Source: Pseudoclavibacter sp. AY1F1
Lineage (GTDB): Bacteria; Actinomycetota; Actinomycetes; Actinomycetales; Microbacteriaceae
Length of the DNA: 64,000 nucleotides
Direction of reading: 5' to 3'
NCBI RefSeq assembly: GCF_002931075.1
Contig: NZ_PSTQ01000004.1
Span: 1-64,000 of the forward strand
The notes below the pieces were generated by a model. That model was not told the origin of the DNA, did no database searches, and was given only the letters and a program-made list of their open reading frames with translations. The first letter of the stretch is position 1. Each line of letters begins with the position of its first letter. Made by a program: the position numbers and the translations under genes. Of the stretch, positions 1-7,809 are shown piece after piece.

Positions 1-605
1 CCGACCTCGACCCGATCTTCGTGCCCCACGTGCTCAACGAACTCGTGCACTCCCCCACGCAATTCGTGCACACGAGCGGCATCTGGCTGTTCGGCGACAA
101 CCAAGCCATCACGGAAGCCTCCGAGCCAGCCGCACCAGAAATCGTGGCGTGGCGCATCCCCATCGACCAACAGGTCATCAACAGCAACGTCAACACCGCT
201 ATCGTCGCACCCGCCGTCGTCTACGGCGGGCAGGGCGGCGTCACTCAGCTGCTCGCCGGCGACGGCTCCGCGCCCGTGCCGCTCGTCGGCGACGGCCGCC
301 AGCACTGGACACTTGTGCATGTCGACGACCTCGCCGAGCTGTACGTGCGCGTCCTCGAGAAGGGAGCGGCCGTCGGCTACGTCATCGGGGCGAGCGGCGA
401 GAACCCGACGGTTCGCGAGATCGCCGTGTCGGCCGGCACCTACGCCCCTCTGATCGAGGAGAACCCGGATGCGAGCCGCGCTCGACTCGGCGCACCATTC
501 GCGGACGCCCTCCTCCAAGACCAGGCAGCGACCGGCGAGTACGCCAGGGAAGCCTACGACTGGGCGCCGTCACACGGTGGCTGGCTCACGACGGACCGCG
601 CCTGA
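1..605 (+). CDS. NAD-dependent epimerase/dehydratase-like SDR protein, 5' end missing
   Basis: The reading frame is open from the first bases of the window (frame starting at base 3), so the N-terminal Rossmann part with the dinucleotide motif lies outside. About 200 residues are visible. They include a TSG-x-W-x-x-G strand typical of atypical (extended) short-chain dehydrogenases, the I-V-A-P-A-x-V-Y-G-G segment of the substrate pocket, and W-T-L-V-H-V-D-D-L-A, the usual SDR 'HVDDLA' signature near the C-terminus. Substrate and pathway cannot be told from this fragment. The first internal GTG (base 21) is not a credible start because the family-like sequence continues upstream of it. It is followed by an AraC regulator on the same strand with its own promoter. 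Confidence 0.8.
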   Translation, partial: DLDPIFVPHVLNELVHSPTQFVHTSGIWLFGDNQAITEASEPAAPEIVAWRIPIDQQVINSNVNTAIVAPAVVYGGQGGVTQLLAGDGSAPVPLVGDGRQHWTLVHVDDLAELYVRVLEKGAAVGYVIGASGENPTVREIAVSAGTYAPLIEENPDASRARLGAPFADALLQDQAATGEYAREAYDWAPSHGGWLTTDRA

Positions 606-654
606 GATCCAGACGCGCCGGTCGGTGCAGCCGCCAGCGTGCCGGCCGAATCCG

Positions 655-660
655 TAGGCT
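655..660 (+). promoter_or_regulatory. -10 hexamer TAGGCT, leaderless promoter of the AraC gene
   Basis: TAGGCT fits the actinobacterial TANNNT -10 consensus and ends 6 nt before the ATG, leaving no room for a Shine-Dalgarno site. A leaderless transcript is inferred; no -35 element is recognisable. Confidence 0.55.
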
Positions 661-666
661 CGCCCC

Positions 667-1458
667 ATGAGCACGATCGACGTGCCGGAAGTCGACCGGC
701 GCACCCTGCCCCTCTACGAGGCGGGGTCCGTCGAGGTGCCGTACGTCATCGACGGCATGGACGAGGCGATCAACCGCAACACGTTCTGGGAGGAGCACTC
801 CCACCCGACGCACGAGCTCATCTGGAACACGCGAGGCGCATCGTCGCTGACGGTCGGCTCCCGCACGTGGACGATCACGCCAGCGGTTGGCCTCTGGATT
901 CCCGCCGGAGTCCGCCACACTGCCTGGACGCCGGCCGGCACCTGGTACCGAACCGCGATGTTCAGCGTGCAGACCACGACCCCGATCGCAGACGAGCCCG
1001 TCGCCGTTGACGTGACCGATCTGCTGCGCCTCCTCCTCGATCGACTCGCCGAACCCGGACTCGACGACGCGTCGAGGTCGAAGACCGAGGCGATGGTGCT
1101 CGATATCCTCGCGCCCGCGCCGCACGAGCTTGTGCTTCGCATCCCGGAAGCCGAGTTGCTCATCCCCATCGTCCGGTCGTTGGAGGCGGATGTCCGGGAC
1201 GGGCGCACGCTCGAGGAGTGGTCGACGCAGCTGGGTGTGAGCGCCCGCACCATCACCCGCCAGTTCCAGTCAGAGACGGGCCTCGGTTTCAGCCGCTGGC
1301 TCGCAGCCGCCCGCATCCAGCGCGCCATCGTGCTGCTGACCGATGGCGAGAGCATTGACGAGATCGCGGCCGCGGTGGGGTTCAGATCGGCCAGCGCATT
1401 CGGCACGGCCTTCCGACGGGTGACGGGCACGAGCCCCGGGCGGTTCCGCGCGCAGTGA
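667..1458 (+). CDS. AraC-family transcriptional regulator
   Basis: A 263-residue DNA-binding regulator. The N-terminal half (about residues 20-110) is a cupin-like sensor domain with an H-S-H-x-T-H-E stretch and the conserved I-P-A-G-V-x-H-T turn. The C-terminal ~90 residues carry the two helix-turn-helix units of AraC proteins: S-A-R-T-I-T-R-Q-F in the first, then I-A-A-A-V-G-F-R-S-x-S-A-F and F-R-R-V-T-G-T-S-P-G-R-F in the second. The start is the ATG directly behind a TAGGCT hexamer. It sits upstream of, and in line with, the iron-siderophore importer, a common arrangement for regulators that sense the imported ligand. That link is inference, because the importer has its own iron-controlled promoter. 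Confidence 0.9.
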   Translation: MSTIDVPEVDRRTLPLYEAGSVEVPYVIDGMDEAINRNTFWEEHSHPTHELIWNTRGASSLTVGSRTWTITPAVGLWIPAGVRHTAWTPAGTWYRTAMFSVQTTTPIADEPVAVDVTDLLRLLLDRLAEPGLDDASRSKTEAMVLDILAPAPHELVLRIPEAELLIPIVRSLEADVRDGRTLEEWSTQLGVSARTITRQFQSETGLGFSRWLAAARIQRAIVLLTDGESIDEIAAAVGFRSASAFGTAFRRVTGTSPGRFRAQ

Positions 1459-1546
1459 GTCAACGCTGACGAGCGCCGTTCGTGTCCGTTTCGCGAAGAA
1501 TGCTGTCGGTTCGCCTCGATTGCAATGCCGCCCCGCGTCCTTTAGC

Positions 1547-1576
1547 TTTGGTAAGGCACGCCTAACAGGGTAAGAT
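1547..1576 (+). promoter_or_regulatory. DtxR/IdeR-type iron box overlapping a promoter
   Basis: Bases 1547-1565 match the 19-bp DtxR/IdeR operator consensus (TTAGGTTAGGCTAACCTAA) at 14 of 19 positions, including the outer GGT/AGGC and CCTAA blocks. A promoter TTGGTA - 17 bp - TAAGAT (1548-1553 and 1571-1576) is interleaved with it, so bound repressor would cover the -35 and spacer. This predicts iron-loaded repressor shut-off of the downstream importer. The match was made by eye against the known consensus. Confidence 0.75.
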
Positions 1577-1688
1577 CTAGAACCTGTCCGGCTGCCGCTG
1601 ACTTCGACTCCGCGCCCCACTTCTTCGCCGTCCCGCGGCGGACTTCGGCGTGCGGAAAACTCCTCAGCTCCACCCTCGAAAGGACACC

Positions 1689-2720
1689 ATGCCCCGCGCT
1701 TCCAAGCTCGTCGCCCTCGCCGCGACCGCGCTGCTCACGGCAGGCCTCGCCGCCTGCTCCACGACCCCGGCGACCGACGCCCCCGCGGGCGAGGCGAGCG
1801 GCGACTTCACGCCGATCACGATCGAGCACGCGCTCGGCACGACCGAGATCACTGAGAAGCCGGAGCGCATCGCGACGGTCAACTGGGCGAACCAGGAAGT
1901 TCCCCTTGCGCTCGGCGTCGTGCCCGTCGGCATGGCGCGCGCAGACTTCGGCGACGACAACGGCGACGGCATCCTCCCCTGGGTGAGCGAGAAGCTCGAA
2001 GAGCTCGGCGGAGAGACCCCCGTGCTCTTCGACGAGACCGACGGCGTCGACTTCGAAGCGGTCGCCGACACGAACCCCGACGTCATCCTGGCCGCCTACT
2101 CCGGCCTGACGCAGGAGGACTACAACACCCTCTCCGAGATCGCACCGGTCGTCGCGTACCCCGAGACGGCCTGGGCCACCTCCTGGCGCGACATGATCCG
2201 CCTCAACAGCCAGGGCATGGGGATGGACGCCGAAGGCGACGCGCTCATCACCGAACTCGAGGGCGAGATCGAGGCCACGGCCGCGAAGTACCCGTCCATC
2301 CAAGGCAAGAAGACGATGTTCCTGACGCACGTCGACGAAACCGACCTGAGCCAGGTCAGCTTCTACACGACACACGACACACGCAGCGCCTTCTTCGAAG
2401 ACCTCGGCATGGCCTTCCCGCAGAGCCTCGTCGATGCCTCGGCGAGCACCGACCAGTTCTCGCAGACAATCAGCGCCGAGCAGACCGACACGCTCGCCGA
2501 TGTCGAGATCATCGTCACCTACGGTGGCGAGGAGCTTGTCCAGACCCTGCAGGGCGACCCCGTGCTCTCTCAGATCCCCGCCGTCGCGAACGGCTCGATC
2601 GTCAACCTGCCAGGCACCGAGCCACTCGGCACGGCAGCGAACCCGACGCCGCTCTCCATCTCGTGGATCCTCGACGACTACGTCGCACTCCTCTCGCAGG
2701 CAGCCGACAAGGTCAAGTGA
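1689..2720 (+). CDS. Ferric-siderophore ABC transporter substrate-binding lipoprotein
   Basis: A 343-residue extracellular binding protein (FepB/FecB type, periplasmic-binding-protein fold with a long linking helix). It has a lipoprotein signal: basic start, hydrophobic stretch and lipobox L-A-A-C with the lipidated cysteine at residue 23. The ATG at 1689 is preferred over an upstream in-frame start because it follows GAAAGGA and gives a clean signal peptide. E-K-P-E-R-I-A-T-V at about residues 58-66 and I-L-A-A-Y-S-G-L-T are typical of iron-siderophore binding proteins. It is the first gene of the importer and lies about 110 bases below the iron box, so it should be made under iron starvation. 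The exact siderophore is not deducible. Confidence 0.93.
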   Translation: MPRASKLVALAATALLTAGLAACSTTPATDAPAGEASGDFTPITIEHALGTTEITEKPERIATVNWANQEVPLALGVVPVGMARADFGDDNGDGILPWVSEKLEELGGETPVLFDETDGVDFEAVADTNPDVILAAYSGLTQEDYNTLSEIAPVVAYPETAWATSWRDMIRLNSQGMGMDAEGDALITELEGEIEATAAKYPSIQGKKTMFLTHVDETDLSQVSFYTTHDTRSAFFEDLGMAFPQSLVDASASTDQFSQTISAEQTDTLADVEIIVTYGGEELVQTLQGDPVLSQIPAVANGSIVNLPGTEPLGTAANPTPLSISWILDDYVALLSQAADKVK

Positions 2721-3763
2721 CCCAGACCGCTCCTCCCCTAGCCGCCGGGGGTGTCGCCATCGTGCGACGCCCCCGGCGGCTGCGGGCGTTGTGGTTCGTC
2801 CTCGCGATCGCCACACTCGGCGCGCTGGTCGTCGTCTCCGTCATGATCGGCTCGCGAGACGTGAGCTGGGCGGATGCGGTGGCCGCGCTCGGCGGATCGA
2901 CCAACGGCTTCGACGAAGCTGCGGTGGCGAAGCGCATCCCCCGCACCTTCCTCGCCGTCGCCGTCGGAGCGGCACTCGGCGTCTCAGGCGCGGTCATGCA
3001 GGGCGTGACCCGCAACCCCCTCGCCGATCCGGGCATCCTCGGCGTCAACATGGGCGCATCCCTCGCCGTCGTGACGGGCATCGCGTACTTCGGTCTCACT
3101 TCGGCGTCGAGCTTCATCTGGGTCGCTATCACGGGGGCCGCCCTCGCGGCAATCTTCGTCTACGTCGTCGGCTCGCTGGGCCGCGGCGGCGCCACGCCGC
3201 TCAAGCTCGCCCTCGCCGGCGCCGCGACCTCGGCCGCGCTTGCCTCGTTCGTGACCGCCATCATCCTGCCGCGCGGCGACATCAGCCAGAGCGCCAGGTC
3301 CTGGCAGATCGGCGGAGTCGGCGGCGGCACCTGGGACAGCATCTCGCAGGTCCTCCCCTTCCTCGTCGTCGGCTTCCTCATCAGCCTCGTCTCAGCGAAG
3401 GGCCTCAACTCGCTTGCACTCGGCGACGACCTCGCGGCGGGCCTCGGCGAGCACGTCGCCATCACGCGAGGTGCCGCGGCTCTCGGCGCTGTTGTGCTGT
3501 GCGGCGCCGCAACCGCCGTCACAGGCCCCATCGCGTTTGTCGGCCTCGTCGTGCCGCACGCCTGCCGCCTCATGTTCGGCGTCGACCACCGCTGGGTGCT
3601 GCCGTTCTCCGCCGTCGTCGGCGCATCCCTGCTGACCGGTGCCGACGTACTCGGACGCATCCTGACCCGCCCCTCAGAGATCGACGTGGGCATCATCACG
3701 GCCATCATCGGAGCCCCCATCTTCATCTGGATCGTCCGCCGCTCGAAGCTGCGTGCCCTGTGA
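2717..3763 (+). CDS. Iron-siderophore ABC transporter permease (FecCD family), first subunit
   Basis: A 348-residue multi-spanning membrane protein with about nine or ten hydrophobic segments. G-A-A-L-G-V-S-G-A-V-M-Q-G-V-T-R-N-P-L-A-D-P is the FecCD signature that contacts the ATPase and lines the path, and there is a G-L-V-V-P-H-x-C-R segment near the C-terminus. The GTG start overlaps the stop of the binding-protein gene in a GTGA arrangement, so translation is probably coupled. An upstream in-frame start would only add sequence inside the lipoprotein gene. It pairs with the next gene to form the membrane channel. Confidence 0.93.
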   Translation: MTQTAPPLAAGGVAIVRRPRRLRALWFVLAIATLGALVVVSVMIGSRDVSWADAVAALGGSTNGFDEAAVAKRIPRTFLAVAVGAALGVSGAVMQGVTRNPLADPGILGVNMGASLAVVTGIAYFGLTSASSFIWVAITGAALAAIFVYVVGSLGRGGATPLKLALAGAATSAALASFVTAIILPRGDISQSARSWQIGGVGGGTWDSISQVLPFLVVGFLISLVSAKGLNSLALGDDLAAGLGEHVAITRGAAALGAVVLCGAATAVTGPIAFVGLVVPHACRLMFGVDHRWVLPFSAVVGASLLTGADVLGRILTRPSEIDVGIITAIIGAPIFIWIVRRSKLRAL

Positions 3764-4872
3764 CCGCAACTCGTGCATCCGGCCAGCGCTCCCCCGCATC
3801 GTCGCCGACGTCGCTGGCCCCCTCGTCTCCCAACTCGGCGATCGAGGCGACTGCGCGTGCTGTCGCCAGCAGCCGCAATCGCCGGGCTGCTCGGCGCCGC
3901 TTCACGATGCTCGTGCTTGTCGCACTCATCGCGATCGTCTTCGTTTTCTCGCTCATGTACGGGCAGACGTTCTATGGCATCGACCAGGTCATCGCCGTCC
4001 TCCTCGGCCAGGACGTGCAGGGAGCGAGCTTCACCGTCGGCCGCCTGCGCCTCCCCCGCGCCGTGCTCGCGATCCTCGCCGGCCTCGCGTTCGGACTCGC
4101 CGGAGTCACCTTCCAGACCATGCTGCGCAACCCGCTCGCGAGCCCCGACATCATCGGCATCTCCTCAGGTGCCAGCGCGGCGGCGGCCTTCGGCATCGTC
4201 ACGCTGTCGCTCGGCGCGAGCGAGGTGTCGTTCTTCGCGATCTTCGTCGGTCTCGGCGTCGCTCTCCTCATCTACGTGCTGTCGTTCAAGGGCGGCGTCA
4301 CGGGCACCCGCCTCATCCTGATCGGCATCGGGATCGCGGCGATGCTCGACAGCATCACGAACTACGTGCTCTCGCAGGCCGCGCAGTGGGACCTCCAGGA
4401 GGCGCTCCGCTGGCTCAACGGCAGCTTGAACGGCGCATCCTGGAACGCCATCGCACCGGTGGCCATCGCCATCGTCGTGCTCGTTCCGATCCTCCTCGCG
4501 CAAAGCCGCAACCTCTCCGCGACGCAGCTCGGCGACGACACGGCGGCGGCTCTCGGGGTGCGCGTCAACCGGACGCGGCTCATCGTCATCGTGACCGCAG
4601 TCGGCGTGCTGTCGTTCGCGACGGCGGCCGCGGGCCCGATCGCGTTCGTCGCGTTCCTCGCCGGCCCCATCGCGGCGCGGCTCTTCGGGGGCGGCGGCTC
4701 CCTGCTCATCCCCGCAGGCCTTGTCGGTGCCCTGCTCGTGCTCGTCGCCGACCTCGTCGGCCAGTTCCTGCTCGGCACCCGCTACCCAGTTGGCGTCGTC
4801 ACGGGCGTGCTCGGCGCGCCCTTCCTCATCTACCTGATCATCCGCACGAACCGCGCGGGAGGCTCGCTATGA
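3760..4872 (+). CDS. Iron-siderophore ABC transporter permease (FecCD family), second subunit
   Basis: A 370-residue membrane permease. After a hydrophilic, Ser/Ala-rich N-terminal tail of about 47 residues come the usual hydrophobic helices and the FecCD signature G-L-A-F-G-L-A-G-V-T-F-Q-T-M-L-R-N-P-L-A-S-P. The GTG start overlaps the preceding stop (GTGA); reading further upstream in this frame only produces an arginine-rich shadow of the first permease. The tail is longer than in many homologues, so a start further inside (for example the methionine before L-V-L-V-A-L-I-A) is possible, but the GTGA coupling favours the longer form. It forms a heterodimer with the previous subunit. Confidence 0.92.
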   Translation: MTATRASGQRSPASSPTSLAPSSPNSAIEATARAVASSRNRRAARRRFTMLVLVALIAIVFVFSLMYGQTFYGIDQVIAVLLGQDVQGASFTVGRLRLPRAVLAILAGLAFGLAGVTFQTMLRNPLASPDIIGISSGASAAAAFGIVTLSLGASEVSFFAIFVGLGVALLIYVLSFKGGVTGTRLILIGIGIAAMLDSITNYVLSQAAQWDLQEALRWLNGSLNGASWNAIAPVAIAIVVLVPILLAQSRNLSATQLGDDTAAALGVRVNRTRLIVIVTAVGVLSFATAAAGPIAFVAFLAGPIAARLFGGGGSLLIPAGLVGALLVLVADLVGQFLLGTRYPVGVVTGVLGAPFLIYLIIRTNRAGGSL

Positions 4873-5729
4873 CCGTCGACCACACTCTTACCGTCGAGAA
4901 GCTCACGCTCGGCTACGGCGACCGAGTTGTCATCGACGAGCTCGACCTCCTCGTGCCACCTGGCAAGGTGACCGCGATCGTCGGCGCGAACGCGTGCGGC
5001 AAGTCGACGCTGCTGCGCTCCATGTCGAGGCTCCTCTCGCCGCGAGACGGGCACGTGCTCCTCGACGGCCAGGAAGTGCACAAGACGCCGGCGAAGCAGC
5101 TGGCGCGGATGCTCGGGCTCCTACCGCAGTCTCCGATCGCCCCGGAGGGCATCACGGTCGCTGACCTCGTCGGCCGGGGCCGCCACCCGCACCAGAGCAT
5201 CCTCTCGAGGTGGAGCCACGACGACGACCTCGCGGTCGCGGCCGCCCTCGAGGCGACCGAGACCACGGCGCTCGCCGACCGGCACGTCGACGAGCTCTCC
5301 GGCGGGCAGCGGCAGCGAGTGTGGATCGCGATGGCCCTCGCACAGCAGACCGACCTCCTGCTCCTCGACGAGCCCACCACCTTCCTCGACGTGAGCCACC
5401 AGGTCGAGGTGCTCGACCTCCTCACCGACCTCAACCGCTCACGCGGGACGACAATCGTCATGGTCCTCCACGACCTCAACCTCGCCGCGCGCTACGCCGA
5501 CCACCTCATCGCGCTCGCCGACGGCGGCCTCCACGCGGCAGGCGAGCCAAGCGACGTGCTCACGGTCGACACCGTGCACGCCGTGTTCGGACTCGACAGC
5601 CTCGTCGTGGAGGACCCCGTTTCCGGCCGGCCGCTCATGGTGCCGATCGGCCGCCACCACTCGGCCGGCGCATCCGTCACGCACTCCGGAGGTTCATCCG
5701 CGACAATTGAGGCTCGCACAACCGTGTGA
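4869..5729 (+). CDS. Iron-siderophore ABC transporter ATP-binding protein (FepC/FecE type)
   Basis: A 286-residue ATPase that powers siderophore uptake. Visible motifs are Walker A G-A-N-A-C-G-K-S-T (residues 39-47; the N-A-C variant is common in this subfamily), Q-loop L-P-Q-S-P (about 85-89), signature L-S-G-G-Q-R-Q-R (about 143-150), Walker B L-L-L-L-D-E-P-T and the switch histidine in V-L-H-D-L-N. The ATG overlaps the stop of the second permease (ATGA), making it the fourth coupled gene of the importer. The last ~25 residues are variable. No terminator hairpin is obvious before the following umuD-like gene. Confidence 0.95.
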   Translation: MTVDHTLTVEKLTLGYGDRVVIDELDLLVPPGKVTAIVGANACGKSTLLRSMSRLLSPRDGHVLLDGQEVHKTPAKQLARMLGLLPQSPIAPEGITVADLVGRGRHPHQSILSRWSHDDDLAVAAALEATETTALADRHVDELSGGQRQRVWIAMALAQQTDLLLLDEPTTFLDVSHQVEVLDLLTDLNRSRGTTIVMVLHDLNLAARYADHLIALADGGLHAAGEPSDVLTVDTVHAVFGLDSLVVEDPVSGRPLMVPIGRHHSAGASVTHSGGSSATIEARTTV

Positions 5730-5784
5730 CTGGAGTGAGGCGGCAGCTGACCCGTCTCGCCTGATCAATGACAGGTGGCCGAGC

Positions 5785-6246
5785 ATGAGCGATGCTGGCG
5801 TCGAAGTCCTCGCCTCCGTCTCGCCGCCCGCTGAGGGCGGGACCAGCTCCGGGCAGCCGGCGCAACTCGCCGAGCGCGCAGACGAGGCCGTCCCGGCAGG
5901 CTTCCCGTCTCCAGCCCAGGGCTACTACTCGGGGCCCGTCGACCTCAACCGGCACCTCATCAACGACCCGGCGGCGACGTTCATCGTGCGCGTCAGCGGC
6001 GACAGCATGATCGGTGCTGGCATCTTCGACGGCGACGAAATCATCGTCGACCGGTCCCTGGAACCCCACGACGGCAACGTCGTGATCGCGGTCGTCGACG
6101 GCGAGCTCACCGTCAAGCGCCTACGCTTCGAGCGCGGCCGCGTGCGCCTCGTCCCCGAGAACCCCGCCTACGCCGACATCGTGCTCGAAGAGCTCAGCGA
6201 ACTCACCGTGTGGGGCGTCGTCACGAGGTGCCTGCACCGTGTCTGA
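5785..6246 (+). CDS. umuD: UmuD-like LexA-family autoprotease
   Basis: A 153-residue S24-family peptidase that, after RecA-stimulated self-cleavage, becomes the accessory subunit of an error-prone polymerase. The region F-P-S-P-A-x-x-Y aligns with the segment just after the UmuD cleavage site; here the predicted scissile bond is Ala38-Gly39. The serine nucleophile is in G-D-S-M (Ser74) and the general-base lysine in V-D-G-E-L-T-V-K-R (Lys111). The chosen ATG (M-S-D-A-G) gives the usual length; an upstream in-frame start would add 26 unrelated residues. It overlaps the polymerase gene by 8 bases. No actinobacterial SOS box (TCGAAC-N4-GTTCGA) was found upstream. Confidence 0.9.
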   Translation: MSDAGVEVLASVSPPAEGGTSSGQPAQLAERADEAVPAGFPSPAQGYYSGPVDLNRHLINDPAATFIVRVSGDSMIGAGIFDGDEIIVDRSLEPHDGNVVIAVVDGELTVKRLRFERGRVRLVPENPAYADIVLEELSELTVWGVVTRCLHRV

Positions 6247-7615
6247 GCCAAACGCCGTGAGCGAGGCGGGCGCCGTGAGCGAGGCGGGCACCGTGAGCGC
6301 CCGAACCCCAGGGCCTGCGCCCGACGCGACTCCCAGTGCGCCCCAGTCCGCGATCGCCATCGTCGACGCCAACAACTTCTACGCCTCCTGCGAGCGCATC
6401 TTCGACCCCAGCCTCGAGGGAAAGCCCATCGTGGTGCTCTCCAACAACGACGGATGCGTCATCGCGCGCTCCGAGGAAGCCAAAGCCGCGGGCATCCCGA
6501 TGGGAGCTCCCTGGCAGGCCATCGCGCCCGAAGCCGCGATGAAGGGCGTCGTCGCCCGCTCGAGCAACTACGAACTGTACGGCGACATCAACGCCCGCAC
6601 CATCGAGCTCCTCGGCCGGTACACGCCATCGCAGGAGGTGTACTCGATCGACGAGAGCTTCATCCGGCTACCGGGCAACCGCGGGGAGGCGCTCGCCGTC
6701 GCACGCGAGATCAGGGTGGCGATGCGCAAGCTCATCGGCATCCCCGTCAGCATCGGCATCGCCCCGAGCAAGACGCTCGCCAAGCTCGCGAACCGCGGCT
6801 CCAAGTCTGAGCCGTCACTCGGCGGGGTCTGCCACCTGGGCACTTACGGGCGCGAGCAGCTCAGCGGCATCCTCAGCAGCATCGACGTCGGGGACGTGTG
6901 GGGCGTGGGCCGCAAGATGGCCGCGAAATACGTGGGGCTCGGCATCCGCACCGCCCTCGACCTCCGCGAATCGTCGCCAACCGCCATCCGCCGCCGCTAC
7001 GGGGTCGTGCAGGAGCGAGTTGTGCAGGAGCTGCGCGGCATCGACTGCCTCCCGATCGACGAGGTTCCGTCGGAGCGCGAGCAGATCCAGTTCTCCAGAT
7101 CGTTTGCTGTGCCCATCTCGACGGTGCAGGAACTCGAGGAAGTGCTCTCCGTCTACACGCAACGCGCCTCGGCCCGCCTGCGGTCACAGGGTTCGCTCGC
7201 CAGGGCGATGAGCTGCTACGCGGCCACTTCCCCCTTCCGCGAGGGGCACGAGTCTCACGCCGTGTCTGTCGCCTTCCCAGAGCCCACCGACGACCCGGTT
7301 GTGCTGTTCCGAGCAGCCGCCGCGGCTCTCGGCCCTCAGCTGCGCAGCGACCTGAAGTACGTGCGGGTCGGAGTATCACTGTTCGAGTTCGTCGCTCGGG
7401 ACTCATACGCCGCACTCGACATTTTCGGAGAACGCAGCGAAGACCGGCGTGTGGGGGAAGCCCTCGACGCCGTCGCCGCGAGATTCGGGCGGGAGTCGCT
7501 CGGGCTCGGCGTCGCAGGGCTGCGCGGCGGACGAACCTGGACGATGCGTCGCGAGATGATCTCGCCGCGCGCCACAACCCATTGGGACGAGTTGGCCGTC
7601 GTGAAGGCTGAGTAG
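6239..7615 (+). CDS. umuC: Y-family DNA polymerase, UmuC type
   Basis: A 458-residue translesion polymerase. The catalytic palm begins with I-V-D-A-N-N-F-Y-A-S-C-E-R and continues with V-V-L-S-N-N-D-G-C and Y-S-I-D-E-S-F, which supply the metal-binding acidic residues. I-G-I-A-P-S-K-T-L-A-K-L-A-N marks the fingers/palm junction, and the C-terminal S-P-R-A-T-T-H-W-D-E-L is the DUF4113 tail of UmuC proteins. It follows umuD with an 8-base overlap, the standard SOS mutagenesis pair. The N-terminus is ambiguous: a near-exact 18-bp tandem repeat places further in-frame GTG codons at 6257, 6275 and 6293, before conserved sequence starts at about residue 38. Confidence 0.93.
   Translation: MSEPNAVSEAGAVSEAGTVSARTPGPAPDATPSAPQSAIAIVDANNFYASCERIFDPSLEGKPIVVLSNNDGCVIARSEEAKAAGIPMGAPWQAIAPEAAMKGVVARSSNYELYGDINARTIELLGRYTPSQEVYSIDESFIRLPGNRGEALAVAREIRVAMRKLIGIPVSIGIAPSKTLAKLANRGSKSEPSLGGVCHLGTYGREQLSGILSSIDVGDVWGVGRKMAAKYVGLGIRTALDLRESSPTAIRRRYGVVQERVVQELRGIDCLPIDEVPSEREQIQFSRSFAVPISTVQELEEVLSVYTQRASARLRSQGSLARAMSCYAATSPFREGHESHAVSVAFPEPTDDPVVLFRAAAAALGPQLRSDLKYVRVGVSLFEFVARDSYAALDIFGERSEDRRVGEALDAVAARFGRESLGLGVAGLRGGRTWTMRREMISPRATTHWDELAVVKAE
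6254..6298 (+). repeat. 18-bp tandem repeat at the umuC start
   Basis: Two identical 18-bp units (GCCGTGAGCGAGGCGGGC) and a half unit, each carrying an in-frame GTG. They encode repeated A-V-S-E-A-G and duplicate the possible start codon. Confidence 0.8.
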
Positions 7616-7809
7616 GCGACGGGACCTCTTGTTACACCCAAGTCACTTAGTTGAGACACTGCTTTCGCATATAGGTACTAAAATACTTCTTTGAAGTTGT
7701 TTCCAGTTCTGGGGATAACTGGCGAACGGGCTTGCGGGGAACGTTTCACGGGTGAGGAAGTTATCCACAACCCTGCGAATTGTCGGTGGTGGTGCGTAGT
7801 GTTTGGGGC
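7616..7809. promoter_or_regulatory. AT-richer intergenic region with two DnaA-box-like sites
   Basis: This gap is clearly poorer in GC than its neighbours, especially 7660-7705. It holds a perfect DnaA box TTATCCACA at 7761-7769 and an oppositely oriented one-mismatch copy TGGGGATAA at 7710-7718. A -10 hexamer TAGTGT (7797-7802) ends 7 nt before the ATG of the DUF222 gene, implying a leaderless transcript. No other origin features (clustered boxes, dnaA, dnaN, parAB) are near, so this is not called an origin. Confidence 0.55.

Noticed and set aside
2434-3759. Long N-terminal extension of the second FecCD permease (open frame inside the first permease gene)
   Set aside because: The sequence is Arg-rich and antiparallel in character to a GC-rich shadow frame; the GTGA start at 3760 gives a family-sized protein.
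7616-7809. Chromosomal or plasmid replication origin
   Set aside because: Only two DnaA-like boxes, no box cluster, and none of dnaA, dnaN, repA or parAB nearby.
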